In this document: positions 11,526 to 23,489 of the stretch, one piece after another
How positions within the stretch are numbered: the stretch's first letter is position 1
Layout of the letters: each line of letters opens with the position of its first letter
Source: Miscanthus floridulus
Taxonomy: Eukaryota; Streptophyta; Magnoliopsida; Poales; Poaceae
Assembly: GCF_019320115.1 (NCBI RefSeq)
Contig: NC_089591.1
Location: 21,120,502 to 21,184,501 of the forward strand
Length of the DNA stretch: 64,000 bases
Direction: 5' to 3'
Translations under genes and position numbers: made by a program
Notes under the pieces: model-generated
Seen by the model: the letters and a program-made list of their open reading frames with translations, nothing else
Told to the model about the DNA's origin: nothing
Databases searched by the model: none

Positions 11526-14500
11526 ATGTGTGCCTACATACTCTCCCTGCCTCCTTCATGAACCCCTGGAACCATCCCCATGCCCTTAGGCCTCTCTCGA
11601 TCAATCCCAGCTGCGGTGTCCTTGGCACATCTTCTGCTAGCATCATTTCGATGAGGTTAAGGATCGGCAAAATGCCCTTTGCCACCTCCTGGCACCTGGC
11701 TTTTCTAGGTGTCACGGTCCTTGGTGATCTCTTGGCATTGCGCCTTCCAGCCATCATGGTCTTTCATCATGGCCTCTAGATGCTTCTTTGCATTGATTTT
11801 TATAACTGCAAACCGCACATGCTATTAAGACGTTAGACCACACCAAACTACGATAGGCAACAAAAATAAGCAAAGGCTGGTTGGACAACTTACCTTTTAG
11901 CTCCTCTATCATCTTGGTCATGTGGTCCCAGAGCTACGACTGGTCTTGCGCCAGTTTTCTATTGTCCTCGTTTAGGTGATCACACTCCCTGACCACATGA
12001 CTGTTCTCCTCTCAGAGATGGATCACTTCAGCTTCTAAGCCTGCACTACAGCTGTTACTACCAACAACGCAATATCACTTGTCAGTAGTCAGGTCTGATA
12101 AAATGGCTACTTACTTGTTCTTTCCTGCTCTTTCTTACTGAGCTAGATGACTAGGTTCTGGTTTTGGGAATCTTGCACCATCTTTTCATGATCGGTGGCT
12201 TCAAGTCGCTGGCACAAGCGGTCCACCTCCGCTGTCAGCTCCTTGTTGTTTGCAACAACCCCCTTGATCTGGTCGAAGCATTTCTTATGGCACCTTGCGG
12301 TCTTCATTAAGTCCTGTGTGTAGATAGCTAAGTAAGACAACTATGACTAGACCGCAAGACTAGGGGGGTGAAGTGAAGCTTACCTGCACTTCCATAACAA
12401 GCCGCTTCACCGCCCGTTCAACTTTCTTGGTTTCTTTGACCTCCGGGATTTTCTCATGGATAACCCATTGGTTGTTCTGCCAACGCGACACATAAACATG
12501 TTGTTGCTTGTCTTGTAGATGGCCCAGGACCTCCTCCACCTCATCCTCTTCGGGCTCTTCTTTGGGTCCTAGTGCTGGCCCGGCGTCAGCAGCATCTGTG
12601 ATCGCCACAGCCTTCCCATGAGCTACAACATCGGTAAATGTGGTCTGTGCTCTCACCTTAGGCCACTGCTCCTTGGTCTGCTCTGTTACCCTCGATGCTG
12701 AGGTGTTGCCCTCAGTAGGTTTAGTGCTCGGAGCACTCATGCTCGGCTCGGCTGGTCCCTCGACCACCTACTCGAGGACTGTTGTCTGACTGCTCGCTTG
12801 CTGAGGCCCTGATGGATCTTCTACTATGGCTTCCTTGGTGGTTGGTTGCTGGGTAGTCTGCTCTATGCTTATTGGCGGTGCTACGCCACTTTCGGCTAGC
12901 TGGTCTAGACTTTCTGTGGATGCCGAGCTAGTACATCCGAGATAAGTTCAGAAAGCAATCATATTAAATGCAAATTGCTAACTTATATCAAGGTTACAAA
13001 TACTTACATGTTGGAAGCATGGAATGATGTGGAGAAGGCGCGTCTCTTCGGCCGTACTTGCTCCACGTGCTGTGCGAATAACTCCTGGTCTCCCTCTACA
13101 TCTAGCACTATCGCTGGGCCTAGGTGCTCGACCCCTCTGCCACTTGTCCTTCGCATTGTAGTGGTCGGTGGCGTGCACGGTTGAGTTGTTGCTCCCATCG
13201 CCAGTCGCATTCCTTGCCCAGGTACTTCCGAGGTCGACCTGGCTGCATCCTTCACCGCCGTCGGTGATGTGGGTCCCACAGGCGTGGAGGACCCACCTTG
13301 CTCCATCGACTCTAGTTGCTTCCTCCTTTTTCGAGGGACAAGTTGAAAGTTGTCTGCATCTTCTCCCTCCTCCACGTTATCGTCCGGCCAAGCAAAAATT
13401 GCCTGCCGACAATTGCTGGCTGGGTTCTCCTCCGGGTCCTCCTCGGGCTCATTGATATTTAGCACTCCCCCAGTGAGTAGGGTGGTTACTGATCTCTTCT
13501 TTGACTATTTGGGGGCAGTCGACCGCTTACCAGCAGCTTTGGCTGCTGCCTCCTCTCCAGCTCTGAGCTCTACCCAGTCAACGTCCTCGTCCTCGATCTT
13601 GATGCTGGTCTAGGTGGTGGGATCAGCTCCTTGTGGCCACTCTACTCTAGGGGGTGGCGACACAAACACTGTCGCTCTATCCCGACCATTAACCTGAGTA
13701 ACAAAAGGGAGTGAACACAGTAAGTTTCCACTTACCCCACCACTAATATAAGACTATGGGTACGCGGCAAGATGAGTTACCTTTGGGGGAGGTCGGGCAA
13801 GCTTGAAAGCATGCTCGATGTCGCTCAATCTAGCATAATTTGGATCGGCTAAGTTAAATAGCTCGCCAATTCTAGCTTTGACTTTGATTTTGTCAAGCGC
13901 CCTCTGCCTCGTCCTTATTGGGTCTACGCTCCCTTGATACTCATAGCCAGGATGTACCCTCCTCTAGCAGGGCTGGACCCGTCGACTGATGAAACTCCCA
14001 ACTATGCTCGAACCATCCAGTTTTTTTCATGGGATCATTCCAAATATTTCTGGGGTCTATCCTAGATGCTCGGGCTTCTCTGACCAGCTCATCTTCTTCT
14101 CCGGAATGTAGCCCGCATCGCACAGCATGATCATGTTCGGCTCTTCGTGGATGTAGAACCATTTTTTGTACCAGTCATCGAGCGACGTGTTCCATGGGCA
14201 GTGCAAGTACTGGGCTTTCATGCCGTCATGGAGGTTGAGGTATACACCCCCGGCTATCTTCAAACCACCGCTTCCTTTCTTCTATAGACAGAAAAGATGG
14301 CGGAAAAATCGAAATGGGGCTGGAAGCCACCATACACTTTGCACAGATGAATAAAAGTGGCGACAAGGAGGATCGAGTTGGGATGTAGATTGCAAATCCC
14401 AATCTCATAGTAAAGACAGAGCCCCTGAAGAAACAGATGCACCGGAACTCCAAATCCCTATTTAAAGAAATCCTCGAACACCATGATCTCACCTGGTTGT

Positions 14501-14828
14501 GGGTTGGGGTACCCCTTGCCCTCAGGCACACACCATCCTATGAGCTCCTTGTTGTGGAGTACCCCCATGGTGACAAGGTCTTCAATGGTATGCTCGTTGC
14601 TTTTCAACTTCCACCATTCCTTCACCATGACCCTTATTTTCTTCCGCGCATCACTTTTCGCCATTTCCTTTCGTTTTCTGCCTCTAACTCTGGCCTTGCT
14701 GGTGAATGGGGAGTGTTCTGATCTTCAACAGCAGGCGGGGGATTAGCAGAGGCGGCAATCAAAGATGGCAGTGGATTGATTGGTGGTGATTTCGGATGTG
14801 TTAGGGTTGGTTGGCGAGAGGAAGACAA
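11526..14828 (-). pseudogene. Antisense extra ORF with Transposase_28-like domain, decayed
   Basis: Reading leftward from 14828, a Pro/Ser-rich start is followed by WWKLKSNEHTIEDLVTMGVL, then GKGYPNPQPGEIMVFEDFF. After an in-frame stop the frame continues with the block containing YYEIGICNLHPNSILLVATF and HLCKVYGGFQPHFD, and after a frameshift with a block containing WNTSLDDWYKKWFYIHEEPN. These are the order and signature of the putative gypsy-type transposon domain (Pfam PF04195) common in grass retroelements. Further left are acidic, low-complexity and coiled-coil segments (13465-13004, 12767-12360, 12340-12143). The frame is broken by several stops and shifts and is cut at 11526 by Tekay-1. 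The role of the protein is unknown. Its strand is opposite to the LTR that follows. Confidence 0.7.
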
Positions 14829-15225
14829 AATCTATGGTTGCGAATGGCAATGGGGTTCAGTAAATAGTAACTGACCTATCATATACCAGTATTTAACCCA
14901 AGAGTTATGCCGTTTTGTCTACCGAGGATTCTTGGGGGACATGCGCATGTGTCGCAGACGGTTGTTTTCACGTTTGTAGTATTACTCAGCCTCAAGATCT
15001 ACGCCAATATATGCGCCTCTTCATTGCTAGTGTGGGAGGGCCCACGCTGATGCACCTACTAACAGGTGCCACTGCAACTGTTTGCTTGACAAGACAAAAA
15101 GGTAGTATGACGTGCTATACCCATCTACTTTTTTGACCAGACGTGTCAGACCGGAACTTGTCAGAACAAATAAATAAATACATAAAATAATAGTAAAGGT
15201 GGCATATGGTTTTTTGCCACACTTT
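14829..15225. other. Noncoding spacer of element C
   Basis: Untranslated sequence between the antisense ORF start and the minisatellite. Nothing else recognised. Confidence 0.5.
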
Positions 15226-15455
15226 TTGTGCTTGGGGACTATCCCGACCACCCTCGTGCTCAGGGACTATCAGTGACTATCCTTGTGCTCGGGGACTATC
15301 CTAACCACCATCATGCTCAGGGACTTTTTTGACCACTCTCGTGCTCGGGACTGTCTTGACCAGCCCCCGTGCTTGGGGACTGTCCCGACTACCTCTGCGC
15401 TCGGAGACTGCACCGACCACTCTCCAACCATTGCTCAGGGACCGCTCTCCTCGGC
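15226..15455 (+). repeat. PPT-like minisatellite, about 8 units of 28-29 bp
   Basis: Degenerate tandem units each start with a version of GTGCTCGGGGACTATC and continue with CCGACCACC. The same core GCTCGGGGACT recurs singly near 15545 and 15680 and forms the purine-rich tract directly before the LTR at 16034-16047. Confidence 0.8.
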
Positions 15456-16047
15456 TACATGTGATTTGTACTCACATACAGTTGAGAGGCATTTATTTTT
15501 TCTCACTTAGACCTTGCTACAAGGCTGATACCTCGCCTTCTAGCAAGCTTGGGGACTACATCGGTACGATGCACCTGCCAGTGCAGCTCGTATCGCTTAT
15601 ACGACTGATTGGATTCTCAACTTAACTGGGAATTCTTTTTAGACCCTGGCACCACGTGTCTACGTCACCTACTACTAGGCTCAGGGACTAAGTGGGCACA
15701 CTTCACCTTGTGGTGAATGTGCTTATTTTATCGACCCTACGCTCTAACTATTGGCCATAACTACTACTATACAAGGGTCACTTACATTTCTTTTCAGAAA
15801 TACAAGTGGGCACACTTGATCAGGAAAGAAATCTTTTTTCTTTTTTCTTTAGAGCACCATGCATTCTTCGGACAACCGAAATCTTTGGCTATAATCGTGG
15901 TCTACTACTCTCTGTGCTGACCAGAATACTGGCACATTTGCTTGGTCAATGTTTCAACTAGTTGGAGATGACATGAAGACAGACCGCATTAGCCGAAGAA
16001 GATCAAACGGCATGTCGCAACATAATACATGGTGCTCGGGGACTAGC
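15456..16047 (+). other. 3' untranslated region of element C
   Basis: Noncoding stretch with two further single copies of the GGGGACT/AGGGACT motif, ending in the presumed PPT GCTCGGGGACTAGC before the LTR. Confidence 0.5.
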
Positions 16048-16517
16048 TGTGGGGGTATTAACCCCTATACCCTTATGGCTAGGTTTGGGCTGGCCTGGAC
16101 CAGGGGATCCGACCCACTAGAAGACGATGCGTGGCCCCACCAATCTGCTCGGAGTCCCGCACATGGAATCAAGGCAGACTTGGAGATCAAGCAAGATCCT
16201 GGTTGGTTAGAATAGGAATCCTTATCCGGCCACCTATGGCAATTGTAACTAGTTAGGATTAGTTTCTAGATCTATAACCCTGCCCCCTAGACTATATAAG
16301 GTGGGCAGGGGACCCCTCTCGAAAATTATCTCATTTACATATAGCAATACAATCAAACGCAGGACATAGGTATTACGCCTTCACGGCGGTCGAACCTGGA
16401 TAAAACCTCATGTCTGTCTTGCGTCACCATCTCATTCATAGCTTGCGCACCTATCTGCCAATAATCTACTACCTTGGGCTTACCCCTAGGTAGACTGCCG
16501 ACCATATTTCGTCGACA
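16048..16517 (+). repeat. 3' LTR of element C, 470 bp
   Basis: It starts TGTGGGGGTATTAACCCC and ends TTTCGTCGACA. A TATA box (TATATAAG, 16293-16300) precedes a GC-rich initiator region, which sets the orientation as plus. The bases after it (16518-16522, CCTTT) would be the right target duplication. Confidence 0.85.
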
Positions 16518-18929
16518 CCTTTGCTTGAAGGCGGAAAAATCTAGCCAATTAAATCAATTCCCCAACCTCAAAATGGCCATGGCTTGATTATTGGATTCAT
16601 GGCTAACGCAGGCGATCTCTGGATATTACCAAAATGTTGATAGTCCTGGCACCCCTTGTAATATTCAAAACAATCTTCCAATATCGTTGGCCAGAAATAT
16701 TCAGTTCTACGATTGATCCACTTCATCTTATAAGCCAATTGATGAGCTCCACACATCCCTTCATGCACCTCGCCCATCAACACCTTAGCTTCTTCTTGGT
16801 TTAAATATTTGAGCAACACCCCATCAACTGTTTTATAATATAATTAATCATCTAACAAAACATACTTAGTCGATTTATACCTTAGCTTTCTGGAAACTTT
16901 CTAAGATGGATCTCTAAGGTAATCGGCTATTTCGACCCTCCAATTATTACTTGAGGCTTCAATACTCAAGACTTCTTGAAACATTCGATATCCTGATGCA
17001 CCTTGAGCTAGACTGATTAGCCTCTTGGTTTTGTGCTCTGGGAATATGTTGGAAAGAGATATGAAGAGACTCCTTGAGCAACTTTTGGCACTTATCATAG
17101 TATCCTTTCAAAGTCTCTTCTTTGCACTCATATAGGACGATCAACTAATTAATAATTAACTGTGAATCTCCAAATACTTCAATTGCTTCAGCCTTTACTT
17201 CGTGAAGAAGTTGAAGTCCCTTAAGAATAGCTTCATACTCCCCTTGATTGGTAGTAATCATTGGTTTAGTTGGAAGAGCAAACTCAAAACTTGCCCCTCG
17301 AGGTGAAATAATAACAATACCAATGCCACCACCTTGCTTGCATGATGATCCATCAAAGAATAACGTCCAAGGCATTGACTCTACATAACCAATGCTTGGC
17401 TTGATGATGCTGGGAGACAAAATCGGCCATTATTTGTCCCTTGACTGCTTTAGCCGATTCATACTTCAAATCAAATTCTGATAACGCAAGAATCCACTTT
17501 CCCACTCTTCCATTCAGTATTGGCATTGATAACATGTGCTTAACCACATCAACCTTGGAAACAACTGTACACTCGGCCGATAACAAGTAGTGTCGCAACT
17601 TAGTGCAAGAGAAATATAAGCACAAGCATAACTTCTCATTGGGAGAATATCTTGTCTTTGGATCTAGTAGTCTTCTACTCAGATAGAAAATAACTCTATC
17701 TTTTCCTTCAAGCTCTTGCATCAAGGCTGATCCAATTGTCTTGTTATCAGTCGATATGTATAACTTAAAAGGCTTACCTTGCTGAGGAGGGACCAACACA
17801 GGTGGACGCTTCATGTATTCTTTTATCTCTTCAAACACTTTCTATTGTATGTCACCCCACTTGAATTCTTGATCATTCTCCAACTTCAACAAGGGAGAAA
17901 ACGACAGGATCCTTTCCGACAAATTTGAAACGAATCTTCTAATGAAATTTATCTTACCAAGCAGAGATTGCAACTCTATTTTGGTAGTTAGGGGATCTAC
18001 CTCATCAATTGCTTTTATGCTTTTCTGCCCAACTTTGATTCCTCTCTCATGGACCATGAATCCCAAGAATTGTCTAGCTAATACTCCAAAAGCACATTTA
18101 TTAGGATTCATCTTTAAACCATGTTTTCTTGTGCATTCCAGAGTCTCTCGCAAGTCAGTCAGGTGCTCTTGGTACCATTTGGATTTTATCATCACATCAT
18201 CGATGTAGATTTCAACAATCCTACCTGATCAACTTATGGAAAATGTAATTCATCGCCCTTTGATAAGTTGCACTAGGCATTCTTCAGACCAAAGGTCATC
18301 ACAACCCACTCAAATAGACCGATTGTGCTGGGGCATCTGAAAGCGGTCTTTGCTATATCTTCCTCAGCCATGAAAATTTGGTTGTATCCTGCATTACCAT
18401 CCATGAAGCTAATAATCTTGTGCCCAGCTGCTGCATCCACTAACATATTAGCTATCAGTATCGGATAACCATCCATGGGTGTGGCTTTGTTCAGGTCCCT
18501 AAAATTGATGCAAACTCTCAATTTTTCTTATATACAGGGACAACATTCGATATCCACTATGCATATTGGCACGGTCAGATAAATTTTGCTTCTAGTAACC
18601 TTTCATTCTCCTTTTTGATATCATCGAGCATGTTCAGGTTGAATCTCCTTGGAGCTTGTTTAAATGGCCGATATCCAGGGTTTGATTGGCAACCGATGTT
18701 CAACAATTGATCGGTCTAAACCAGATATCTCATAATATTCCCAAGCAAAGCAGTCTTTAAATTCCTTTAATAAATCAAATAATTCTCGCTTATACTCTGG
18801 ATCCAACTTAGCACTTACATACGTTGGCCTAGGTCTATCTCTAGGACCAATATCTACTTCTTCCAATTCATCGGCCAATGTGAAGCCATGTCCTAGTTTA
18901 CCATCTGTACCATCTATCGGATTATCCAT
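16518..18929 (-). pseudogene. pol of element B: RT, dual RNase H, truncated integrase
   Basis: On the minus strand: an RT N-terminal block (CFAWEYYEISGLDRSIVEHR), RT core (FRDLNKATPMDGYP; FEWVVMTFGLKNA) and the catalytic YIDDV at 18193-18207. Next are the RT-connected RNase H (KLYISTDNKTIGSALMQ, 17838-17400), a second RNase H (WTLFFDGSSCKQGGGIGIVI, 17420-17145), and the integrase zinc finger (HEGMCGAHQLAYKMKW; GCQDYQHF with the last Cys changed to Tyr). The frame then reads GWGIDLIG, the start of the integrase core, and is cut at 16518. Multiple frameshifts and stops make it nonfunctional. Confidence 0.87.
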
Positions 18930-19622
18930 TAATACAAATCTTCAAAGTCGACTGCTTGGATCAGCTATTGGCTTTCACCATTGACTCTAAATTCTGATGG
19001 TAGCAGAAAAGCTATTTGGATATTAGCCGATGGTTGCTTTCTATCGGCTGTCTGCTTAGTACGCCATACTTGTGGTTTACCGAATGCCTGAGCATATTCC
19101 TAACTCTTTATTCCTTAGGCATTGCACCCTTCTCTTCTGGCTTCTTGTTAAACCTCCTGGACACCATTGGCCTTCCTACCGAACATATTTTCCTTCGTTG
19201 CCTTCTTCTCAATGATTAGCCTAGTTTTGGTCAATAATTTCCTTTCCAAGCCGATCATGAACACTTCCATTTTTTAAGCGCCAATCCATGTTATTATGAT
19301 GATATGCATCTTGAGTATGGATAGACCGGTGGTTGGTTTGAGATTGCCTAAACTTCCAATACTGATTGCTTCATTCTGGACAGTCATATCTGGTAGGCAA
19401 CTTCAAACCTTCATTCTAGCAATGTCTAAAGAAAGGACAATTCCAATGTGATTCGGCCTTTTCCTTTCATACCATTCTCTTTCTAGTTGACGCTGGTATT
19501 CTTGATCCTTTAACCAACGCTGATAATCCTTTTTCTTCTATCGCTGCCTACTTATTAAATAGAATCCGAGATGTAACTCGTAGCTTTATCGTCCCTGCTT
19601 TTGATGTTCCTCCCTGCTCATA
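18930..19622 (-). other. Decayed gag-pol linker of element B
   Basis: This should contain the protease by position, but I could not recognise a convincing active-site motif. No other gene is visible. Confidence 0.4.
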
Positions 19623-21649
19623 TTAGCTCTTTTGCTCATCACGACGTCTCTTAATTTTCCTGTATTCGTTGGTCGATATTTGCATCTTGGGATCGACTGT
19701 TCTGGCTTCTTTTGATTTGGTTGATGTTAGGACCTTAGTCTTTCCATTGAGTAGCCTAGCATCAACCATGTTTTGATTTTCTAGGAAAGAATTATCATCA
19801 ACTTTCATTTTTTGAGGTGTATCAAATTTAAGCCTCTGTATATGCTGCCGGAAGATTCTGCATTCAATAGTGGAATGAGAAGCAGTGTTATGGAACTTGT
19901 AGAACTTCTTATTCTTCAACTGATTAGGGGGTAACATAACATGACCATCAGGCAGTTTGATTTGCTCTTTCTCAAGCAAGAAATCGAAGAGCTTGTCTGA
20001 TTTGGTGACATCAAAGTCATAGCTCTCCTTGACTCCTCTTCCCCAAGGATTTCGCACCATTACTATTTTCTTGCCCCAATTCCATTCAGCCATAGCAACC
20101 TCTTCTTCTTCATCTTCATAGCCGTCATTGACTAAGTATGGATTGTAAGCCTCAGCCACTGTGGTACTTTTCTGAAATTGGGTATCTCTGTGCATACTCT
20201 AGAATTGGCTATTGAGCGCTGCCACTCATTGAGCCAATTGACCCAAGTTGTCAAATTCTTGTCCCAGTACCTTTTCTTTCCACATTGGCAGCATTTCTTG
20301 AATAGCTAAAGCAGCTAGTTGATCATCAGCCAAGTTTAAGGAGAAGCATAAGTTCCTAGTCTCTCAGAAACCTCTAAAGAAACTCAGTGTCTGATTCATT
20401 AGTCTTCTATCTTATAGTTGTTAGATCGGTAATCTTCTTTTCTTCAGTCCTAGTGTAAAAATATGTATGAAACTTCTTCTCTAGGTTCAGCCCAATTGGC
20501 AATGAAATTAACTGGTAGTGATGAAAACCAAGTGAACGCTGGCCCCGATAGGGATAAGGAGAAGAAACTGAACTAGATGGGCATCCTTAACTGATGCTTC
20601 GCCCAATTGTGTAAGATACCGACTAATATGTTCTATCATGCTTGTACTGTCTTGGCTAGTGAACTTAGCAAATTCTAGGACCCTATAATTTGTGGGAAGA
20701 GCGACCAAATCATACCATTTTGGATATGGACGTTTATACGAAAAGGTCAACCCTTTTGGCTTTAGACCAAACTGATTTTTCATCTTCTCGGTCACCTTCA
20801 GCAGCAACTCATCAGCATTTGAATTTGGATTTCTCTAGTACTTGCTGACCCATCTGTGGATTGAAATCATGTGTGCCTTGATACCTTGGATTTGGAATCA
20901 TGTGAAAGGTATTATAGTCTGATCCATAGTGATATCCTTGTGGAATCTCCATCTACTGGGTTCTTTGCTGGCTTGCTGCTTGAAGTTTGATTATAGACAT
21001 AAGGATCTATATATCTCTATGGATCCTTTACATTGATGGTGCTATTTTTGAGCCGACGATGGTATGTGGTCTGATGTGCCAAAATTGATCACCTAGTTCT
21101 AACCTTGCCCCGCTGGCTGTTGCACATGCTATATTGATGGTCCAAGGATTAAACTGTATCTGATTTGCAATAATTCCTTGAGTCTATTCAGATGAACCCT
21201 GAACTGCCTGGACGTCACCATTACCAGCCGATTGCTGCTTCTTGATGGCTAATACCGACTTGATTAGTCCCTTGGGTCAACGAATCTAGAATGTTGTAAT
21301 AAGTCGGCCCAGCTTGACCAACTGGACACCCATGCATCGCTTCTTTCATGGCTTTGTGGAATGTGTCCAAGAAAACTTCATTTTGGCTTGATATGGCATC
21401 ACGAATAGATTTGTCTACAACCTCCATAAAGAAACACCTATCTTCAGCTTCAGTTGTATCTGTCTGCTCGTGCAATAGAACTTTTGGTAGTGGAAATTTC
21501 AAAACAATTGTGTTGTCATGTATTTTGGTGTAGGACAACAAACACTTATTCTAAAACTCTTCTATAGCTTTGTTGATGACACCTTTATCTCCATCAGGTA
21601 GATGTTCGTAATGTATCATAAGGATATCATTGCTGTTGTGAGCCGCCAT
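19623..21649 (-). pseudogene. gag of element B, disrupted
   Basis: The likely start is ATG at 21649-21647 (MAAHNSNDILMIHYEHLPDG), 11 bases after the PBS on the minus strand. The frame soon breaks and continues as FPLPKVLLHEQTDTTEAED and SQNEVFLDTFHKAMKEAM. The gag core is at 20807-20508 (PYPKWYDLVALPTNYRVLEF; HISRYLTQLGE). A C-terminal block at 20195-19623 contains KFYKFHNTASHSTIECRIFR. Several stops and frame changes separate the blocks. The arrangement matches Tat-lineage gag; the product would form the particle shell. Confidence 0.75.
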
Positions 21650-21660
21650 GATAATTGTAG

Positions 21661-21680
21661 GGTCCCACCTAGGCGTGCCA
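21661..21680 (-). other. Primer binding site of element B
   Basis: On the minus strand TGGCACGCCTAGGTGGGACC follows the LTR end (GTGTCGACA) after an 8-base spacer. It has the form of a plant PBS starting TGG; which tRNA it matches was not determined. Confidence 0.7.
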
Positions 21681-21688
21681 GAAATGCA

Positions 21689-23489
21689 TGTCGACACGGA
21701 ATTTTGTCCCATGCCAAGGACACACGAGCAAGACGGAAGGGTCCGCTCGATGGAGCTGAGGATCCGCCTAGCTTCAGCGCAGGGATGGTCAATCCTGTGC
21801 ACTCCTCCTGAGACATGCCATTCAATTTGACCCTGCAATTGACAAGAAGAGAAAGTTTATTAGTAATTAAGGGCAGAACGTGCCGGTGTTGCCAGACAGT
21901 CCCGAATGTGTGGCTCTGAGAGCCGATATGAAAGGAGATCGACTAAATAGTCGATTCTAGCATATTCATAAGAATAAATCGATTAAGGCTCATGGGGTTG
22001 TGTAATAAGAACCGATTATCATTCTAGATGAATATCATTGTTTAGACATATATTAGTCACTAGCAAAAGGATATCAATAGTAATTAATTCATGCTAAGCC
22101 AATGACTGCTAGTAACCGAACTCCATTTATGAAAGAAACAATTCATCATCATTCAACTGTTTAATAGAAATAAATCTAATGAACATAATAGATCTCATCT
22201 ATTGCTCTGACCAGTGGGGCATGAGGTAGAATCATGCAGGCCATAGAAACAACAATAGACTCAACGACCCTAACTTATTACTAATATTAGTGGGGCATGA
22301 GGCAAAATCATGCAGGCCGTAATACAATAATAAGATCATAGGGCTAACACATCTTTCAACCTATTGATACTTCAACGATCTCGTGATGTGAACTATTCGT
22401 GAAAGCGCTCGATATCGGCTAAACAACCGATTCAGACATAGCGCACAGTTAAGGTCATGCCCTCTTAGGAACAGATCTACCAAATAATGATCCCCACTCT
22501 ATGGTGCTAACAGTGGTGGTGTGAGGCAGAATCACATAGGCCGTGATAACGGGCCATGAAATGGTTTTCGCTAGCCAATAGATCTACTCAAAATCGGACA
22601 TGCCTTAACCGCATTCTATGTACGATCAAGATTGATATAAAACAGCCGATAAAACATAACTTATCATTTAAAGTGTAGATTAGATTAAATCTTAGATCAG
22701 CAGGCGATGAGTTAAAAAGAATATAGGGCTGATCTAGATCAATCCCAATTGTGCAAAGTGATATTGCTATAATTAAATAAACAATAGGAAGCAATAAGCA
22801 ATATCGGTAACTTAATGAATCTATTCGAAGGAATGCCACCCTTAGATAGAGCCGATAACTTGACCATGATCTAGTTCAAGCAGTGGAGGTCGACCGGATC
22901 GATGCAGTCATACTTGAACTAGACAAGAGTCGATAACTAACTCATACCAGAGTCGCAGTGGAGGTCGACCGGATCGATGCAACCATACGAACAGAGTTAT
23001 AAGCCATGACGGTACTTATAGACAAGCAGTGGAGGTCGATGGGATCGATGCAGCTGTACTTGCTGAAGAACTCACCGAGATCTACTCTACTCCTACTCCT
23101 AAGGGGTGGCCAGAGCTGAAAAAAGTAAATAACTGATATTTGATTGATTGTGTGTCTTTTACAATAACCGGGCTTTGATATTTATACCCGGGACCTATGC
23201 GTGACTCCTGTCTAAGCACGACTCATCATAATTTGAAGACTAGAGAAAACATTCCTAATTTAAGATAACTTGGACTCTAATCTTTCCCTTTTTTGTAGAG
23301 TCCAACATGTCTCGTCCTGGCACCGATCATAGCCTTTATCGTTATCTGCTGGCGCTATCTGAAGAAAGTCGATTCTAGTTTTGCATTCAAATCAGCTGGT
23401 TTTGATCTGCATGCAATTGATCCCTTAATGACATGATCTTGGGAGTTTTTGAGTCCCTATGACTCTTCTTCCAAATTCTGGTGTAAACA
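21689..23489 (-). repeat. 5' LTR of element B, about 1.8 kb
   Basis: On the minus strand it starts TGTTTACACC at 23489 and ends GTGTCGACA at 21689. A TATA box (TATAAATA, complement of 23179-23186) lies about 300 bases in. The part after the promoter contains two families of short direct repeats. The 3' partner is outside the window. Confidence 0.8.
22213..23052. repeat. Two interspersed short-repeat families in LTR of B
   Basis: Three copies of a 27-bp motif beginning GCAGTGGAGGTCGA and ending GATCGATGCA are at 22880-22906, 22955-22981 and 23026-23052, about 71-75 bp apart. Three copies of a second motif beginning GTGGGGCATGAGG or a close variant and ending GGCCGT or GGCCAT lie near 22213, 22290 and 22513. 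All are downstream of the TATA box in transcript orientation, so they would be in the leader RNA. Confidence 0.8.

Larger units (their letters stand above)
11526..16517 (+). mobile_element. Element C: 3' half of a Tat-lineage Ty3/gypsy element
   Basis: The 3' internal region and 3' LTR of a plus-oriented element; the 5' half is displaced to the left of the window by the Tekay-1 insertion. It carries a long antisense ORF remnant with a gypsy-type Transposase_28-like domain, then a PPT-like minisatellite, then a 470-bp LTR. Antisense extra ORFs between pol and the 3' LTR are known from Tat-lineage elements such as Grande. C itself interrupts the integrase of element B. Confidence 0.75.
16518..23489 (-). 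mobile_element. Element B: Tat-lineage Ty3/gypsy element, 5' part, minus strand
   Basis: From right to left: LTR (23489-21689), PBS, gag, RT, RNase H, a second archaeal-type RNase H, and integrase up to the start of its catalytic core, where element C interrupts it. Two consecutive RNase H domains are the hallmark of the Tat clade. Heavily decayed by stops and frameshifts. Confidence 0.85.

Noticed and set aside
15226..15455. CRISPR-like array
   Set aside because: Units are contiguous degenerate 28-29 bp minisatellite repeats without unique spacers, in plant retroelement DNA.
21551..21838. Gag ORF of element B starting upstream of 21649
   Set aside because: Codons upstream of 21649 read through the PBS and LTR end, so the start is taken at 21649 instead.
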